Positions 51,101-63,299 of a DNA stretch of 64,000 nt are shown one piece after another. The stretch comes from Polydactylus sextarius (lineage: Eukaryota > Chordata > Actinopteri > Polynemidae), in the NCBI GenBank assembly GCA_016801845.1, contig CM028919.1, positions 1,161,001 through 1,225,000 of the forward strand, in the 5' to 3' direction. A program made the position numbers and the translations under genes. A model generated the notes under the pieces. The model saw only the letters and a list, made by a program, of their open reading frames with translations. It was not told the origin of the DNA and did not search any database. Position 1 is the stretch's first letter. The number at the start of each line of letters is the position of its first letter.

Positions 51101-54100
51101 AACTTCCAACCACGAATAAAAAATAAATAAAATGCACTTTGTTATTTGTTGCCTTCTTTTGTCTAAGCTTTTTGTATTTAAGCTTGTTGAAGGGTGTCTG
51201 AGGCTCCTCCGTTGTCACTCTCCAAACTCCTCAGGTTTCCCCTTGTTCCTCAGTTGCACTTTTCTGAGGCGTTAAATGACTTTGACTGAGTCTCCCAAGG
51301 CTCTGGCGCTACCTCTGACTGGGTCTTTACACAGGTGAATATGCAATCGCAAGCCTTTATGTCCATGACATTTCCCAAATGGACTCCCTGAGGGCAAAGT
51401 ACGCCGATTGGCTTGCCATTAGAGTTGTCTCTGTGTTGTCTGAAATGGTGGCTGAATTACAGACTGTATTAAAAGTAATATTTCTCATGCAAAACAAAGT
51501 ACTGCGACAATTTGTTCCACCCAAAAACTGTAGTATGGAAGATGAAATTAAGGGTTGGCTTTTCTGTGTGTTTTCTGCTGTTGCTGAGTTTATAAAAGTG
51601 TGTTTTATACAAATGTATTGGCAGTGGGAGGAGAGAGAAAAACACCCCAAACAAAGCCACGTCTCATCGGCAGCTGTGGAAATGATTCAGGTAACAACAG
51701 TTGACCCCAACATGTTCTCTGAGGTTACTGTGTCAGTGAGGTGGTGTATCTGTGTAGATGAAATAGATCAGCTACACCTCAGTCATGCTAGGTCAGCTCT
51801 TAATAAAAGTTATTAAGCAGAGCCACCTGTCATGATGTGCTGACTCACTAACTTGTGAGGATTACTGAGTAAAATATTCTCTGTTTTGTAAAATGTGTGT
51901 AGGGTCTAAGAGCAAGTTTAATCTCCAGAGCAGCCAATCAGTGTTGTTCATCTACGTAGGACCCTTATCTATAGTCATGGCCTTTGGGTGAAAGGAGATT
52001 GTAAATAAAAGCAACTGAAATAAATTTGTCTGTCTGGGCTGAGTGACAGAGATATGGCGATGAGTTCAGGGTAGAGCTGCTGTTCCTCCATGTCAAAAGG
52101 AGCCAGTTGAGGTGGTTTGGGTATCTGATTAGGAGGCTTCTTGATGGATGTTTTCCAAGTCCAACAGGTATGACACCACTAAGAAACCTTAGGGTAGATC
52201 CAAAACACACTGGACGGATTCTACATCTTATTTCATCAGCGAATGTCTGTTTTAACCTCAAGATCTACATACTAGCTTTTTCCAGAAAATTTAACCACAT
52301 CTCACTCAGTCAATAACTCTATTTACTGATATCTTATGATGTCAAAACTTATGTCACATGACAACAGTTGACATTTTTTTTTTTGCCTTTAATCATAGAG
52401 GCAGTTTACAGAGACAGGAAACAGGTAGGAGAGTGGAGGAGAAACAGGAAAGTTCGACTGGGTCGGGATTTGACCTGGCGAACAACTGCATGGCAAATAT
52501 ATGCCAAAGTGATGCGCCTTAACCATTCAGCTATCCAGGTGCCCTGTTTGGAACGACTTTTGCTTTGTGACACGAAACAATATCCTACGGGAAGTAGTCT
52601 TTAGAAGATGGTAAACAACAGCCCTACCACCTGATGACTCAGCTTACATCCAGATAAATCAGAAGAGTTTTTTTTCTAGTCTCCATCAGACCAGTGTTGT
52701 TTAGCTTTGGTGTGTCCACTCTAGCCACAGGCTTGTATTCTTGGCTGACAGTCCAAGAATAGATTGAACGCATGTCACTTGGTATGTTTCTGCTTCACCA
52801 TACTGGAAAAAAATACCAGCTAAAAATTTGGTTTTGGTTACCAGTGCAGGGAAAGACTCTCACTTCATGACATTTTCAATAAATCTGTCCAGCTAGTCCA
52901 TCACTACAACACAACATGAAATATCTCTAGGCTGAAACAACATTTTTTTTTCATTTTTTTCATTTTTTTGCATTCATGGTCTCCAGATAATGCCCATGTT
53001 CATCCTATGGCACCATAAGGAGATTGTTCTCAAACATTTTATCCACTAAAAAGTATTCAGCTATTCAGATTGTGCTGTTTCTAAGAGCTGTACATGAAGA
53101 CATGTCACCTCTCATCTTACAAGGGAGTCACTGCCACAAGTCCACTATGTTAATTGTTGTATTTTTTTTCATATGCTATTTCCCTTTTGTTGACAAAATT
53201 AATGCTGCTTATCCAGCACACTTTACAGACAAACTCAAGATTTAGCCAAGAAATTGTCAATGTCAAAAACCTACAAAGATACAATACAATCTGACAACTA
53301 ATCTGAAGAGAATTTGTAGGAGATGTTCATTAAATTAAGAAAACAACTCATCTCCTTTACACATTTTTTTTCCCGGCATCCTCTCATCCATCCTGGGACG
53401 CATGGAGCAACTGATAACAAACCATCAACACCACCATATTATCACTACTGGTGTAACTGGATTTCTTCAATTTCCATTCGAATCATCATGTAATTAATGC
53501 AGACCCTGCGATGCACAGGTGCCAGGTCAAGTTCATTCCTGCTGCCATGTGGATATACTTAAACATGTTTTGTGTAATTAGTGTTCCACAGTAATTACAC
53601 AAAACACTGTATAGGGTTTAGAATAGGATAGAATAAAATCAAATCATTTTTTTTTTCAGTTGGACCTTACAGGACCAGTGTGCACATGATGGTAAAATGT
53701 TGTTTGGTTTATCCATTCTGTGCTACATGGTGTTGCAACATGACAAACTTGGTGGACTGTCCCCTGATGTACATGTAAGAGGTTTGTTCTATGGAGTGAC
53801 CTACCTCACACATTCCCCACTAAAAGAAAAATGTTTGTAAAAATGTTATTCAGAGCCACATTGGATATGGTGACTGTTTAGCATCTGTATTAACATTTAC
53901 CTCTGTTCACACTCATCATTAGACCATTTGAAGTGAACGCCTTCTGCAGGACACTGAGGACATAACTAATTGATCCCTGATGGGGTGAACCAGGGGACAA
54001 CTGCAGTGAAGCCTAAACTACAGACCTTGACTTTGGCTACCCTCCTGTCGGTGCTTTAATAAGATGCCTAGCGACACAGTGTGTCACAGGGAAAGCCAGG

Positions 54101-56477
54101 ACACCAGGATCTGGTGCCAACATTGCCCGGAACCACTGAGGAAGGTTTGGAGAGGGTTTCTCTGACCTCTCCAACAGAACCAAAGGGGGACTGGCATCTG
54201 CTTTAATAAGGCTGCCCACTCTTCATTCACCATGTCACCCCCCTCTTCCTGAGCTGTGGAATGGGCACTGGCACTGAAGGAGAGGTGGCAGAGGTAACAG
54301 CTGGCTGCAGCCGTGGCAGCGTGGCCGTGGCATGACCACAGCTTTATTAGTGGCTTCCAGGACACCAGCTGATCCTCTCCTAGGGTCCCTGTCACACTGA
54401 TGTCTTCATCCCTAAACTGAGCAGACAGCCCAGGCCTGCAAGCCAGTGGAGGTGACAACAAATCCAATTACCTCCCCTCCATGGTGCCCGGACCAGACGG
54501 GAGGGGGTGACAGGGGGGCGGTAGTGGGTATTGCTAGAATAGAGGATGAGGGACATGTGAGACAGGACAGTAGGACAAGGTAGTATAGTGACACCAGTTC
54601 AGTATCTGGATGACACACCAGGGTTATTGTATTTTTCATGCTATAAAATGTCAAACTCAGGACAAAGAAATGTCTTTGTGAGTGGCTGCATTAGAGCCAT
54701 TCAGCTGTGTGAGCTGAGAATGTAAAGTTCAATCAGTGGACTCATACTGCTCCAATCATTTTATTATGCCCTTATTTTATTTGTATTAATAACTATTTAA
54801 TATCTATCCCAGGAGGTTCAGTGAGTGAAGCTGATACAGACCCAGCATTCAAATCCAGTGATCATCCTTCTTTTAAGCATCGACTCAATTAAATCTCCAT
54901 AAACAAACCGGTTCCTGCTGATGGTCTGGAACATGTTAAGTGCTAATATTGATCTGTGACCAACGCTGCTGTGGATTAAGGTGAAGCAGAGGGGAAACTC
55001 ATCTGGCGGTAAGGATGGAGGGAGGGCCTTGAATGGAGAGAAAAGCAAAACGAGGCAAACTGCCAAAGCAGAACTCCTCAGCCGTTCTGTTTTCCCTCAC
55101 TCTGTCAGTCTCCTCTTTCCACCACAGCCCAGCACTGTGTTGAAGGAGTCTCACCCTATCATCCACAGAGCTTTAGTGCTGGGAGCTTCGCCTTCAGTCG
55201 GTGACTCTGGTGGCCAACCGAAGAAGATCATTCACCACTTCCTCTCCTGACATCTCTTCATACAGGGACGGGATGATCGATTCATGAGCGCTAAAAAAGA
55301 GTGGATACTGGGAGGGTGTGTGTGCGTGCTGAGAGGCTTGGTGGGGCTTTCACTTTTGAAGGTGGTTGCCAAGATCTCGCCAAGATATTTCATATTCATA
55401 GTTAAATATTCAGTGCACACGGTGGACAGGGGCAATTTCTGCAGTCAGCCCGCCATTCAAAAGTGAAAGGGATGTGGCTTGTGGATGAAGGGAGCGAGAG
55501 CGATAGACACGCATGGGGCTTCATGGTAGTCAGATGAGAGGCTGCCAGCTGCTGATGGGTGACCGTTTGAGCGTGGCGCCTCAGGACATGCCCGTTGAAA
55601 GGCGATGCGATCCGATACCCTCACTTATGCGGGGCTTATATACATATGCCCCCCTCTTATGCAGAGGAGGCCCATATCAATTGCAGAACTTCCAGTGTTT
55701 TGGTCATTATGCCAAGTTGTTTGAGTGAGCGCCTCGCATGTCTGAATGGGGAATGTGGACTTACTGGGCTATGACCACAGAGAAAAGCCTCCTCTGCATA
55801 AAACGACCTTGTGGCTCCTCTAACATGTTGAATCACACTGTCTGGTGTGTCAGCAGAGCAGCTAAGTGAATAAAGTTTTGATAAAGCACCTTAGTTTCGG
55901 CAAAGAAACCATACCGAAAGTATTACTTCCTGGTTGGGGGTGGGGTTTAACAAATTGATTCAGTCACTAGTAACAGTTACCAACAGTTAGTCTCATCACA
56001 TTCTGGATTTAACTCACAGGAACATTGTGTTCATTTCTATTGGACCTAACAAGTTGTCACATTAAAATGATGCACAAAACAAGGGGAATTCTTCATCTGG
56101 TGATCATGCTGCAGTCAAAACAAAAACACTTTAGGCTTCATAACTGACATTGGTATTTGTGAATCAGAATATATGTGTATATATAGACAGAAGTTCTGTG
56201 TACTGACTGTAATATTTAAAAAAAAAACAGACAAGTCCCCACCTCCATCACCTCCACTCACTGAGAAAACACACACATGTAAAACACACTGCGATGGTGC
56301 AGGTCACACCTCTTGGTTCTGAAGAGAGGGAGTGATTAAAAATGACAAGGAGACATGTGGAGCGTTATCCTCCACCTCGCTCCACCTCGTATCAGAACCA
56401 GCCGGTCCACAGGGGGAACCCAGGCAAGCAGGGAAGTGACTCTGCTCCCCTCCGGCCTCAATCCAGACCCCACGACG

Positions 56478-56515
<38 letters not shown>

Positions 56516-59014
56516 ACCCTTACTACACGTCCAAGTGATTACACTACACCCTCCCAGCCCCTCACTCACACACAAACACACACACAGGAGTACACACACG
56601 CTCAGAGGGGCTAATTAAGGCTTTAATATGCAAATGAGAGCCACAGTAAATTACACAGCTGGCAAATATGCCTGTTTTTGCCTGAAAATACATCAGGAGT
56701 GCAGCGAGGAGTGTGTTTCTGCTGTTGTTGTTGTGTTTGCAGAGAGACAGGGGATTGCCCCCTCCCAGCAACCTCAGCCCCCCGTCCCCCCTCATCTGAG
56801 ACTCATCCAGCTTTGTCCCTCTCGGAGGTATCAGGAGGAAAAGTCGACTCTCGGCACAAGTAATGCTGTATATTAGTGAGGGAATGCGAATGCACTGATC
56901 TACGGACTGATAGAGAGCAGTCTTTGAGGTTTGATGTGGCCCTGAATGTTTCTACCACATTTACAGCTGTTCACAAGGTTTCAACTAGTTTTTTAAAGTC
57001 TCTGACACCAAACGTGTGTGACTCATGATTCAACAATTTTAAAAGATTTGAAAAACCACTAAATAGTCAGTTCACCCACATTGCAAGACAAACCGATTCT
57101 ATCTTTCAGCCCTGGTGATATCATACAGAGTTTTAGTTTTATTGATCCAGGGTTTGATAAATCCAATTCCAAAGTGGAGGTGAAGAGAAACAGCAACCCA
57201 GTCAGTGACGACCAGCAGACCTCTGCTGTGTCTTCAGTATAAAGTTATCGGAACTTATATTGAAATAATTAATTGGAAACTTTTATAAACTTTTAGAAAC
57301 ACAGGTACAAGCTTTCCACACACACTGTAGCAGTTGTTTGTGGTCTCCTCTGTTCACTGCTTACTAAATACTGTTACAATATATGCTCATCTTCTAAATG
57401 AAATAATAATTTATAACTTCAGAAAACATTTTAACTCAGTGTTAGTGTCAGGTCAGTGTCAGAAGAACAGCTTCAGTACTTCCTGACTATGGTCTGATAG
57501 AAATATCTGTGGAATCTGAAATATCCAGGATCACAGGATCATGTTTGATACTTCTCTCAACCGGCTGAAGCAGATGAGCTTTTCACACATACATTACAAT
57601 ATAATATTTTGCAGTGTTAGTTCAGTGAGTGTCTCTCAGTATCGGTATCTTTCAGTTCTCTGTTAAAGCGAGCAGATCTCTGGCTTGAATAGTTGTTAAA
57701 AACAGGCTCTGATCTCTGCTCTCTGAGCTACATTTTGAGCTGTGTCTCCTGTAGGTGACTGACTGATCTGGTAGCAGTGTGAACTCTGGTCTCTCCTGGC
57801 TGCTCTCAGCTGTTCCCCACTGCCCTGTGAGGCCTTGCTGGGAGCTTTGTTCTGCCTGGTTGCTGTTGTCTGTCTGCGTACTCTATTCCCCAGAGCGACT
57901 GTGTCATCATGATGTGAGCTGAAACCTGAGCGCCAACTACATGCATGGTCAGGCCGTCCTGTCACCTACCCACCCTACTGGGACTGACCATGACAGGATG
58001 GGTGCCTGAAAACATACCCAGAGCTCCCTTTGTTTCACGCTGCTCCAAAAATAAGAACCCATGCTCCTTTAAACAGTCCCTGTGTGTACAACATCTCCCA
58101 CAGCAATCACTGCACAAAGCTATGTCACTCACTTTCACAGAAATGTGATCTAAAGCCAGGAAACTAAACTGAGGTGTGAACAGATAAAACAGAGACTGGC
58201 CACAGCCAATGTGATCACTACATCTGTGTATGGCTGTTCAGAGCTCACTAAAAAAACTACAAAAAACTAGAAAACAAGCACCACAGGTTAGTGTGTCTCA
58301 CGCCTGGATGGATGGAGCCTCTGAACCTCTGGTCAGTTTAGTATCAGTCTGTCAGCTAAATGTTAACATGCTCAAAGTGACAATGTTAACATGGTAATGC
58401 TTAACAAATAATACCTGTAATTGCTAATAAACTGATGGGAGTGTTAGAAGTTCTGCAGGTGTTTGGTCATAAGCAAAGTCACAAGTATCCACAGGCTGTG
58501 AACTATGAGTTCACAAGAGTAAATGGTGAACAGGTTCCATGATATATTAAGTTGGCCTGGAGCAAAGCAGTGGACTGACAGACTGATGATGTTCCTAGAG
58601 GTTGTAAAGCTTGTGTCCATCCACTGCTGCATAACATTCTCCATAAGTACAGAACCTAGATCAGTCACACTACTGAGGCTGGATCACCAGCGGGCAAACA
58701 CCCCCTTGATTCACTGATCAGCCTTGACACTTGTGTTGGAATCTGAGAGCAGGTCTCACATCTCATCCTCAGGCCTGTCTCAAAATCTTGCTTTTAAGAA
58801 TCCCAGGTAACGTCAGTGTGCAGTTTCCTAAAACACAAGCTCACTGAACAGGAGCACTCTGTGTGCACTGAACATGGGAGTTTAATAACAGTTTGGAGCT
58901 CTGATTTGTCCCCTGTAGGATCCTGTAGCAGTTGTGTTATGATTTATTGTTGTGTTCAGAACACAGTATTTGTAGATAATTGTGTGTAGAGAAAAAATAT
59001 GTTATCTCTATCCC

Positions 59015-59050
<36 letters not shown>

Positions 59051-59415
59051 GGGTGCAACGATACAGGTATCTGTATTGAATCGTTTGATTGTTTGATGGA
59101 ATATGCGATTTTATATTTATTTTATCAACTTGTGACGATGCGCTCTGTGCTGAAAGCTCAGTGGATCTGCACTCGACTACTCCGATTTAGGCTGCTTTGT
59201 TGAGCACAGATCCACTAAACTGCACCTCCCAAATTCAATAGCGTGTTTCCACCAAGTAAGGTTAAGGGGCCAGGAACTTTTCAGGAACGTCCTCTCGCTA
59301 GGTCCTAACGTTTCCACTGAGGGTAAGACCCCAATCACTGACGGGACGCGGGGGACGGACGAACTTTACAGATCGTCTTCTCTGAGGTCTCCTCATAAAC
59401 TACACGCTGCAGACC

Positions 59416-59465
<50 letters not shown>

Positions 59466-59734
59466 CAGAACAGAACTGTCCATTTGTTTTTAAGTGTTGG
59501 AAAAAATAACTTGGATAATTAGTAGCGGCCAGTGTTGATTCTGTGGAGGCCGCCACACATTGATCATGTGAAACTCTGTGATCATTTTGAGTTGAAACAA
59601 ATATTGGTAATTTCAATAAACTACAAGTTAAAAAAAGGCATGGACATTTCTCTTTTTTGTATCGAAAAAATACCAAACCGTGTCACTAAAGTATTAAAAC
59701 AAACCAAACTGTGAATTTTGTGTATTGTTGAACC

Positions 59735-59785
<51 letters not shown>

Positions 59786-62760
59786 TAGATAGATAGATAG
59801 ATGTATTGCCTTATTCTAAACTCTGCAACACTAAAATACTTTGTCCTTTTGGCTTCAACTCAAAGACCAACAACTGCTCCTGCTGTCCCCCTCTCCACGG
59901 GACCACTGCAACTAGCTACTGAACCTCCTTCCTGTTGCCTTTCCTTCCTGCACACAAGCATACAGACACATCATGTTGCTGTAATTATCATTCAGTGAGA
60001 CAACCACTCTCTAACAGCTACATCTCGGTTGACATGCGACATTCAGGAGAGGACACTCTCAGCGTTATCACTGACTCTCTCTCAGCTGGAGAGAGTTCAG
60101 ATGACGGGATGTTCACGCCGGCCAAATCCAAATCCAAATATTTAAGCATCAAACAGGTAAATAGGTTGTGAACCTCTCTCATCTGACCTGCGATTAAGAG
60201 AACGTCAGCCAGAGGGAAGTTTAGTTCATTAGCTGGGTTGACAGAGTCCCCTGATAAGGATGTATAAACAGCACCACCTTACTGTGGCTACAGAGAGAAC
60301 TTGCCCCTTGGAAAAGGCTGCTTTCCACTAGGGCCAGGCAGCATGAATATTTTATCAGGGTAAATAATTAATAATTAACAGCAAACAGGCCAGTGATCAA
60401 ATGGAGCAGCGTGGCAACAGACATGAAAAATCAGACTCTTGTAAACAAAGACGAGAGGACCCAGATTTCCTCCCCTCTGCCATCTTCTTTTCTCGCTTTT
60501 TAAATATGCGCATCTTCAGTCGCCCCCCGCGCTGCTGTAACACCACACACATACAAAAGGCACATGTATGAACACACAAACTCCATATCAGCGACTCTGT
60601 CAAACACACACAAAGTGCTGCCATAACCCCCCCGTCACTCACTCACATTCATACCCACACTTATTTTCTGTCGCAAGAATGAAATTTTCATGTATTCCTT
60701 GGCGACCCGGGGAATGTGACTGAGCGAGAACACTTGATCTGGCCACCCGCTGTTTTCTGATGGAAAGATTTGCTTTTTAATACAATCGTCACTCCTCCCA
60801 CCTGGATATGCCACACCAAGACAAATCCCAGCTGTGTGACTCCAAAACCTGACAGAGCTTAAAAATTCCCTTATTACAATTCCCTTAAAATATCCAGCCG
60901 CACTAACTCCCAACAATGGTGGAAATGCTAATCACGTCTCTCGGCGGCTTAGAGGAGCATGAAAACAGAGCCACCAATATGGGGGCTTTGGTGCATGTGT
61001 AAAAAGTGAGGGAGAAGAAGAAGAAAGAAGACGAAGAAGTCCCAGCTTTAATGACACACATTCACAGAAGCGTCATGCCTCTTAAAAGCTGCTTCTCCAA
61101 AATCTGGCACATCTTGCCGCTTGACTTTAGCCAGAGGAGACATTTCATAAAAATCAGACTTAATCGTGTAAACAACACGCAGACAAACAGAAAAACCACT
61201 GCAAACAAAAATAAAACAACTTTGGAAGCTGTGTACAGATCGCCTTCAGAGTTAATTTTAAAATAAGCATCCCATTCCTTGGAGATTTTAATTAATGCTT
61301 TAATATGCAAATAAGTTAGCAGAGATAAAATCATGACAAACAGATGGCAAGTGTGGGTAATTATTTTGTGAATCCAGCAGGGGCATGTATTAAAGTTATG
61401 GCATCGTTTTCCTCAGGCCTCTGCAGCCACGCAAGGTAGGGAGCAAAAATACACTGATCTCACTGATGAACCGAGATGCAAAAAAAAAATCACAAGTATG
61501 ACAAGAAACAAACTGAAACGCTGTGGGTAAGTTATCCTCAAATGACCAGTGTCCTTTCATCGTGAATTAAGAGGAAATTTTTTTTTTTACCAAAAATGAC
61601 GATGACAGCATCATCTCCAGTATTAGAGCCGACTGGACATGAGCCAGTTAAGTCTCACTACCAGACATTGTTTGTATTCACAGCTCATATATAACAATTG
61701 AATGAAACATGATTCGGATCCTTTATATAGTTTTATCTAACATTTGTAGTGAATGGGGCATTCACCAAATACCAGTACCATATACCAAACTGTTTTTATA
61801 TCGCAGTTTCTTTTTACTTTTTAACTCAATGCTAAAATGAACTTGAACAAAATGTCAATTTGAGTTGACTTAGTTCACCTACCTGCTCCTGTGGGGGTCC
61901 ATGGTCCAAATCCAGACTAGTAAGAGAACGGTTGATCCTCAGGGCCAGACACAACGCCATTAGGCCCCCCACCTTCACCTCATTCTGACGGAGGTCCAGA
62001 TGCTGAACGCACTGGTTCTCTGCGAGGAACTCTGCCAACGCTACGGCACCTTCACTCAAGAAAACATACATCAGAATGTCAGAGTGAGTGCCTGCCACAC
62101 AGCTGTTCATCTTTACAAGTCATTTATTTTGTCTAGACTGCTTTTTTTTTTCCCATGATGCTATCATTTATAGCCTCTAAATCTTTCACTGAGCTTTCCT
62201 AAAAAATCTAACAGACCGCTGTGAATAAGTATGTTAGAATGGATAAATGTGACCAGTGCTGTAAAAACACCTTTATCCTGGTGTGCCTACAGAGTTGGAG
62301 GCTTATACCCTGGTTATACTTCAAGCTTGAGCAAGTGTGATTGTTGTCATCAGAGGGTGCATGTGAGGTTACAGCCAATCTGTTGAGTCTGCACCTGTCC
62401 ACATGCTTGTGGTGTCTGCAGCTGTTAATGTGTGCTTGTTCAACATAGTATAATTGAGGTTTTAGGCAGGAAGATAATAGCTCTGCTTCTAGAATTGCTT
62501 CTAGAACTAACACTGAATCTGTTTCGGTTCTGTAAACAGACTGCTTGCCTTAAAAATAGAACCGTTCAGACAGGATGTGTGAACCCTTTTCAACCTCCCT
62601 GCTACATGTGGACTGCTGTACCTTCACAGGTGATGTTGGCTTGTGCCAGGCCGAGCTGCAGCAGTGAGCAGTGCATCAGAGGCGTCTGGATGATGTGGAT
62701 CCCCTCGTTCCCCAGGACGTTCTCACCCAGATCCAGGACCTGCAGGACCTTTAGCACCGG
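39150..62760 (-). CDS. PPP1R37-like leucine-rich-repeat protein, C-terminal exons (gene continues beyond window)
   Basis: Three minus-strand exons with matching phases: 62760-62622, 62049-61883 and 39305-39150 (stop TGA). The first encodes VLQVLDLGENVLGNEGIHII and LLQLGLAQANITCE. The second continues GAVALAEFLAENQC, LDLRQNEVKVGGLMALCLAL and SLTSLDLDHGPPQEQ. The third gives DEFLMETRARLQSEITQCC and ends in DNIQPKA. This order (LNLG..P.GNEG, TCEGAVALAEF, LDLRENEIKTGGLMALSLAL, SLLRLDLD, then an ETQ..L..EI helix) is what I recall of PPP1R37, an LRR regulator of protein phosphatase 1. The long acidic/proline-rich C-terminus of mammalian PPP1R37 is absent, because the stop comes 35 codons after the helix. 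Hence 'PPP1R37-like'. The last intron is about 22.6 kb. Confidence 0.8.
39306..45201. other. Large intron of the PPP1R37-like gene, part 1
   Basis: No further exon found. It contains CA/TG microsatellites (41357-41390, 41530-41581, 44227-44292, 44465-44486), long T-tracts (43767-43802) and an inverted T/A homopolymer pair (44919-44979). The segment at 40200-40460 looks like a decayed transposon, but I cannot assign it. Confidence 0.4.
45202..45314 (+). other. Candidate orphan first coding exon
   Basis: GTTAAGATGG gives a good start context for an ATG at 45202. The frame begins MAARWLRGGCQCLKL, is Arg/Ser/Ala-rich and resembles a mitochondrial presequence. A consensus-like donor CC|GTAAGA at 45314/45315 coincides with the in-frame TAA, so a spliced transcript would continue in phase 2. 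The surroundings are CpG-richer than the region. No following exon was recognised and no family is known, so this may be an orphan exon, a lncRNA or chance. Confidence 0.3.
45315..52059. other. Large intron of the PPP1R37-like gene, part 2
   Basis: Enhancer-like complex blocks are visible at about 45640-45830, 45940-46130 (including TATGCTAATATATGTAAATGAC) and 49310-49470, separated by microsatellites (45487-45526 CA, 45878-45926 TG/AG, 46383-46428 TA, 47445-47491 CA) and homopolymers (46158-46179 T, 48608-48630 A). No exon found. The 145-codon plus frame 51379-51816 is unrecognised. Confidence 0.4.
52060..52235 (+). mobile_element. LINE ORF fragment
   Basis: The plus translation reads LLFLHVKRSQLRWFGYLIRR and then a degraded proline/arginine stretch, matching the end of the endonuclease/RT ORF of a common fish LINE. 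It has stops and lacks flanking ORF. Confidence 0.6.
52376..52545 (-). repeat. tRNA-like / SINE-type dispersed repeat
   Basis: GACAGGAAACAGGTAGGAGA followed by GGTCGGGATTTGACCTGGCG and CCTTAACCATTCAGCTATCC match a widespread teleost repeat whose second half resembles a tRNA read on the minus strand (GGTTAAGG, then a GGTC-AAATCCC B-box-like word). Confidence 0.55.
52546..54179. other. Large intron of the PPP1R37-like gene, part 3
   Basis: AT-rich DNA, probably old transposon debris; no exon recognised. Confidence 0.35.
54180..54480. promoter_or_regulatory. Enhancer-like block
   Basis: Complex non-repetitive sequence including TTTAATAAGGCTGCCCACTC and ACAGCTTTATTAGTGGC. Frames on the minus strand are open but have no domain. 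Low confidence. Confidence 0.25.
55240..55820. promoter_or_regulatory. Long enhancer-like block containing a perfect 15-bp inverted repeat
   Basis: About 580 bp of complex sequence without microsatellites. It includes CGATTCATGAGCG, AGATATTTCATATTCATAG, and a perfect inverted repeat TTATGCAGAGGAGGC (55657-55671) / GCCTCCTCTGCATAA (55787-55801). No coding signal. It is among the most unusual non-coding blocks in the window. Confidence 0.4.
55821..56605. other. Intronic gene-free stretch
   Basis: Contains a CA microsatellite (56480-56512). Nothing else recognised. Confidence 0.35.
56606..56870. promoter_or_regulatory. Enhancer-like block with homeodomain-POU composite site
   Basis: TAATTAAGG at 56612 followed by an ATGCAAAT octamer (56628-56635). 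The 27-bp unit recurs with two mismatches at 61289-61315. Homeodomain and octamer cores side by side are typical of developmental enhancers. Confidence 0.45.
56871..59047. other. Intronic gene-free stretch
   Basis: No exon or clear repeat apart from a TA microsatellite (about 59020-59047). Confidence 0.35.
59048..59738. mobile_element. hAT-like non-autonomous transposon
   Basis: The left end TAGGGGTGCAACGATAC and the right end (reverse complement) TAGAGGTTCAACAATAC are imperfect terminal inverted repeats of the common fish hAT type. Both sides are TA microsatellites, which hides the target duplication. The inside holds a (TG)n tract (59419-59463) and no transposase. Confidence 0.6.
59740..59801. 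repeat. (TA)n(GATA)n microsatellite
   Basis: A TA run grades into GATA units. Confidence 0.9.
60650..60960. promoter_or_regulatory. Enhancer-like / candidate conserved non-coding block
   Basis: About 300 bp of complex sequence including TCGCAAGAATGAAATTTTCA, GCCACCCGCTG, GATTTGCTTTTTAATACAAT and TGCTAATCACG. Flanked by C-runs and CA-rich DNA. No exon signal on either strand. Confidence 0.4.
61060..61440. promoter_or_regulatory. Enhancer-like block with second homeodomain-POU composite site
   Basis: Contains TAATTAATG (61289) and ATGCAAAT (61305-61312), followed by CAGATGGCAAG (E-box). It shares a 25-of-27 unit with 56612-56638. Confidence 0.45.
61441..61882. other. Intron sequence beside PPP1R37-like exon
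   Basis: Nothing recognised besides short A- and T-tracts. Confidence 0.35.
62050..62621 (-). other. Intron between two LRR exons of the PPP1R37-like gene
   Basis: Bounded on the minus strand by donor GAAG|GTACAG (62622/62621) and acceptor TTGAGTGAAG|GTGCC (62050/62049). No feature inside. Confidence 0.6.
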
Positions 62761-63299
62761 CTGTGAAACAGGGATCCTCAGGTCAGATTGCTTCTTGTTG
62801 GGGACCAGTATCTTTTTTGAGTTGAGTTTGAGTTATTGTTTTAGATATAAAAGGAAGAGAGTTTAAGTGAATTTAAATGACTTTACCCAGTGATGAATCT
62901 AAGCTTTCCACTCTGTGTAATGTGCTAATTTCAGTGTGCAAGTGAGTGAGGAACGGCTGAGAAGTTTTAATTATCATTATTACTATGCAGTGATTATTAT
63001 TTCTTTTCAAAATGTTTCCTCTCATGTTAAAAGCTCAGAACTTTTGTTCCTGCTCTCCAGAGCCACATTAGCATTGAAGGTTGATTAGCTGGTGCTTAAA
63101 GCTGGGGGTGTCTGGGGCACAAGGGGCCTATGTTGCCCAACAGCTTGAAGAGGAACGTGCCACCCACTCCTCAGTTGCCCCTCGCCACCCTTGTTAAACT
63201 CCTCTGGTCACTGCTCTGAAGAGAGAGGGAGCACGGGGGCGGAAAGGAAGCCAGGAAGGCAACCAACAGACTCAGACAGCGTCTTCTTCTGAGTTAATT
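62761..63299. other. Upstream intron of the PPP1R37-like gene
   Basis: Minus-strand acceptor CCTGTTTCACAG lies at 62761-62772. Earlier exons of the LRR domain are not visible up to the window edge. Confidence 0.5.

Noticed and set aside
51379..51816. 145-codon plus-strand frame
   Set aside because: No recognisable domain; hydrophobic mixed composition with opposing frames equally open. It could be a decayed element, but I cannot support it as a gene.
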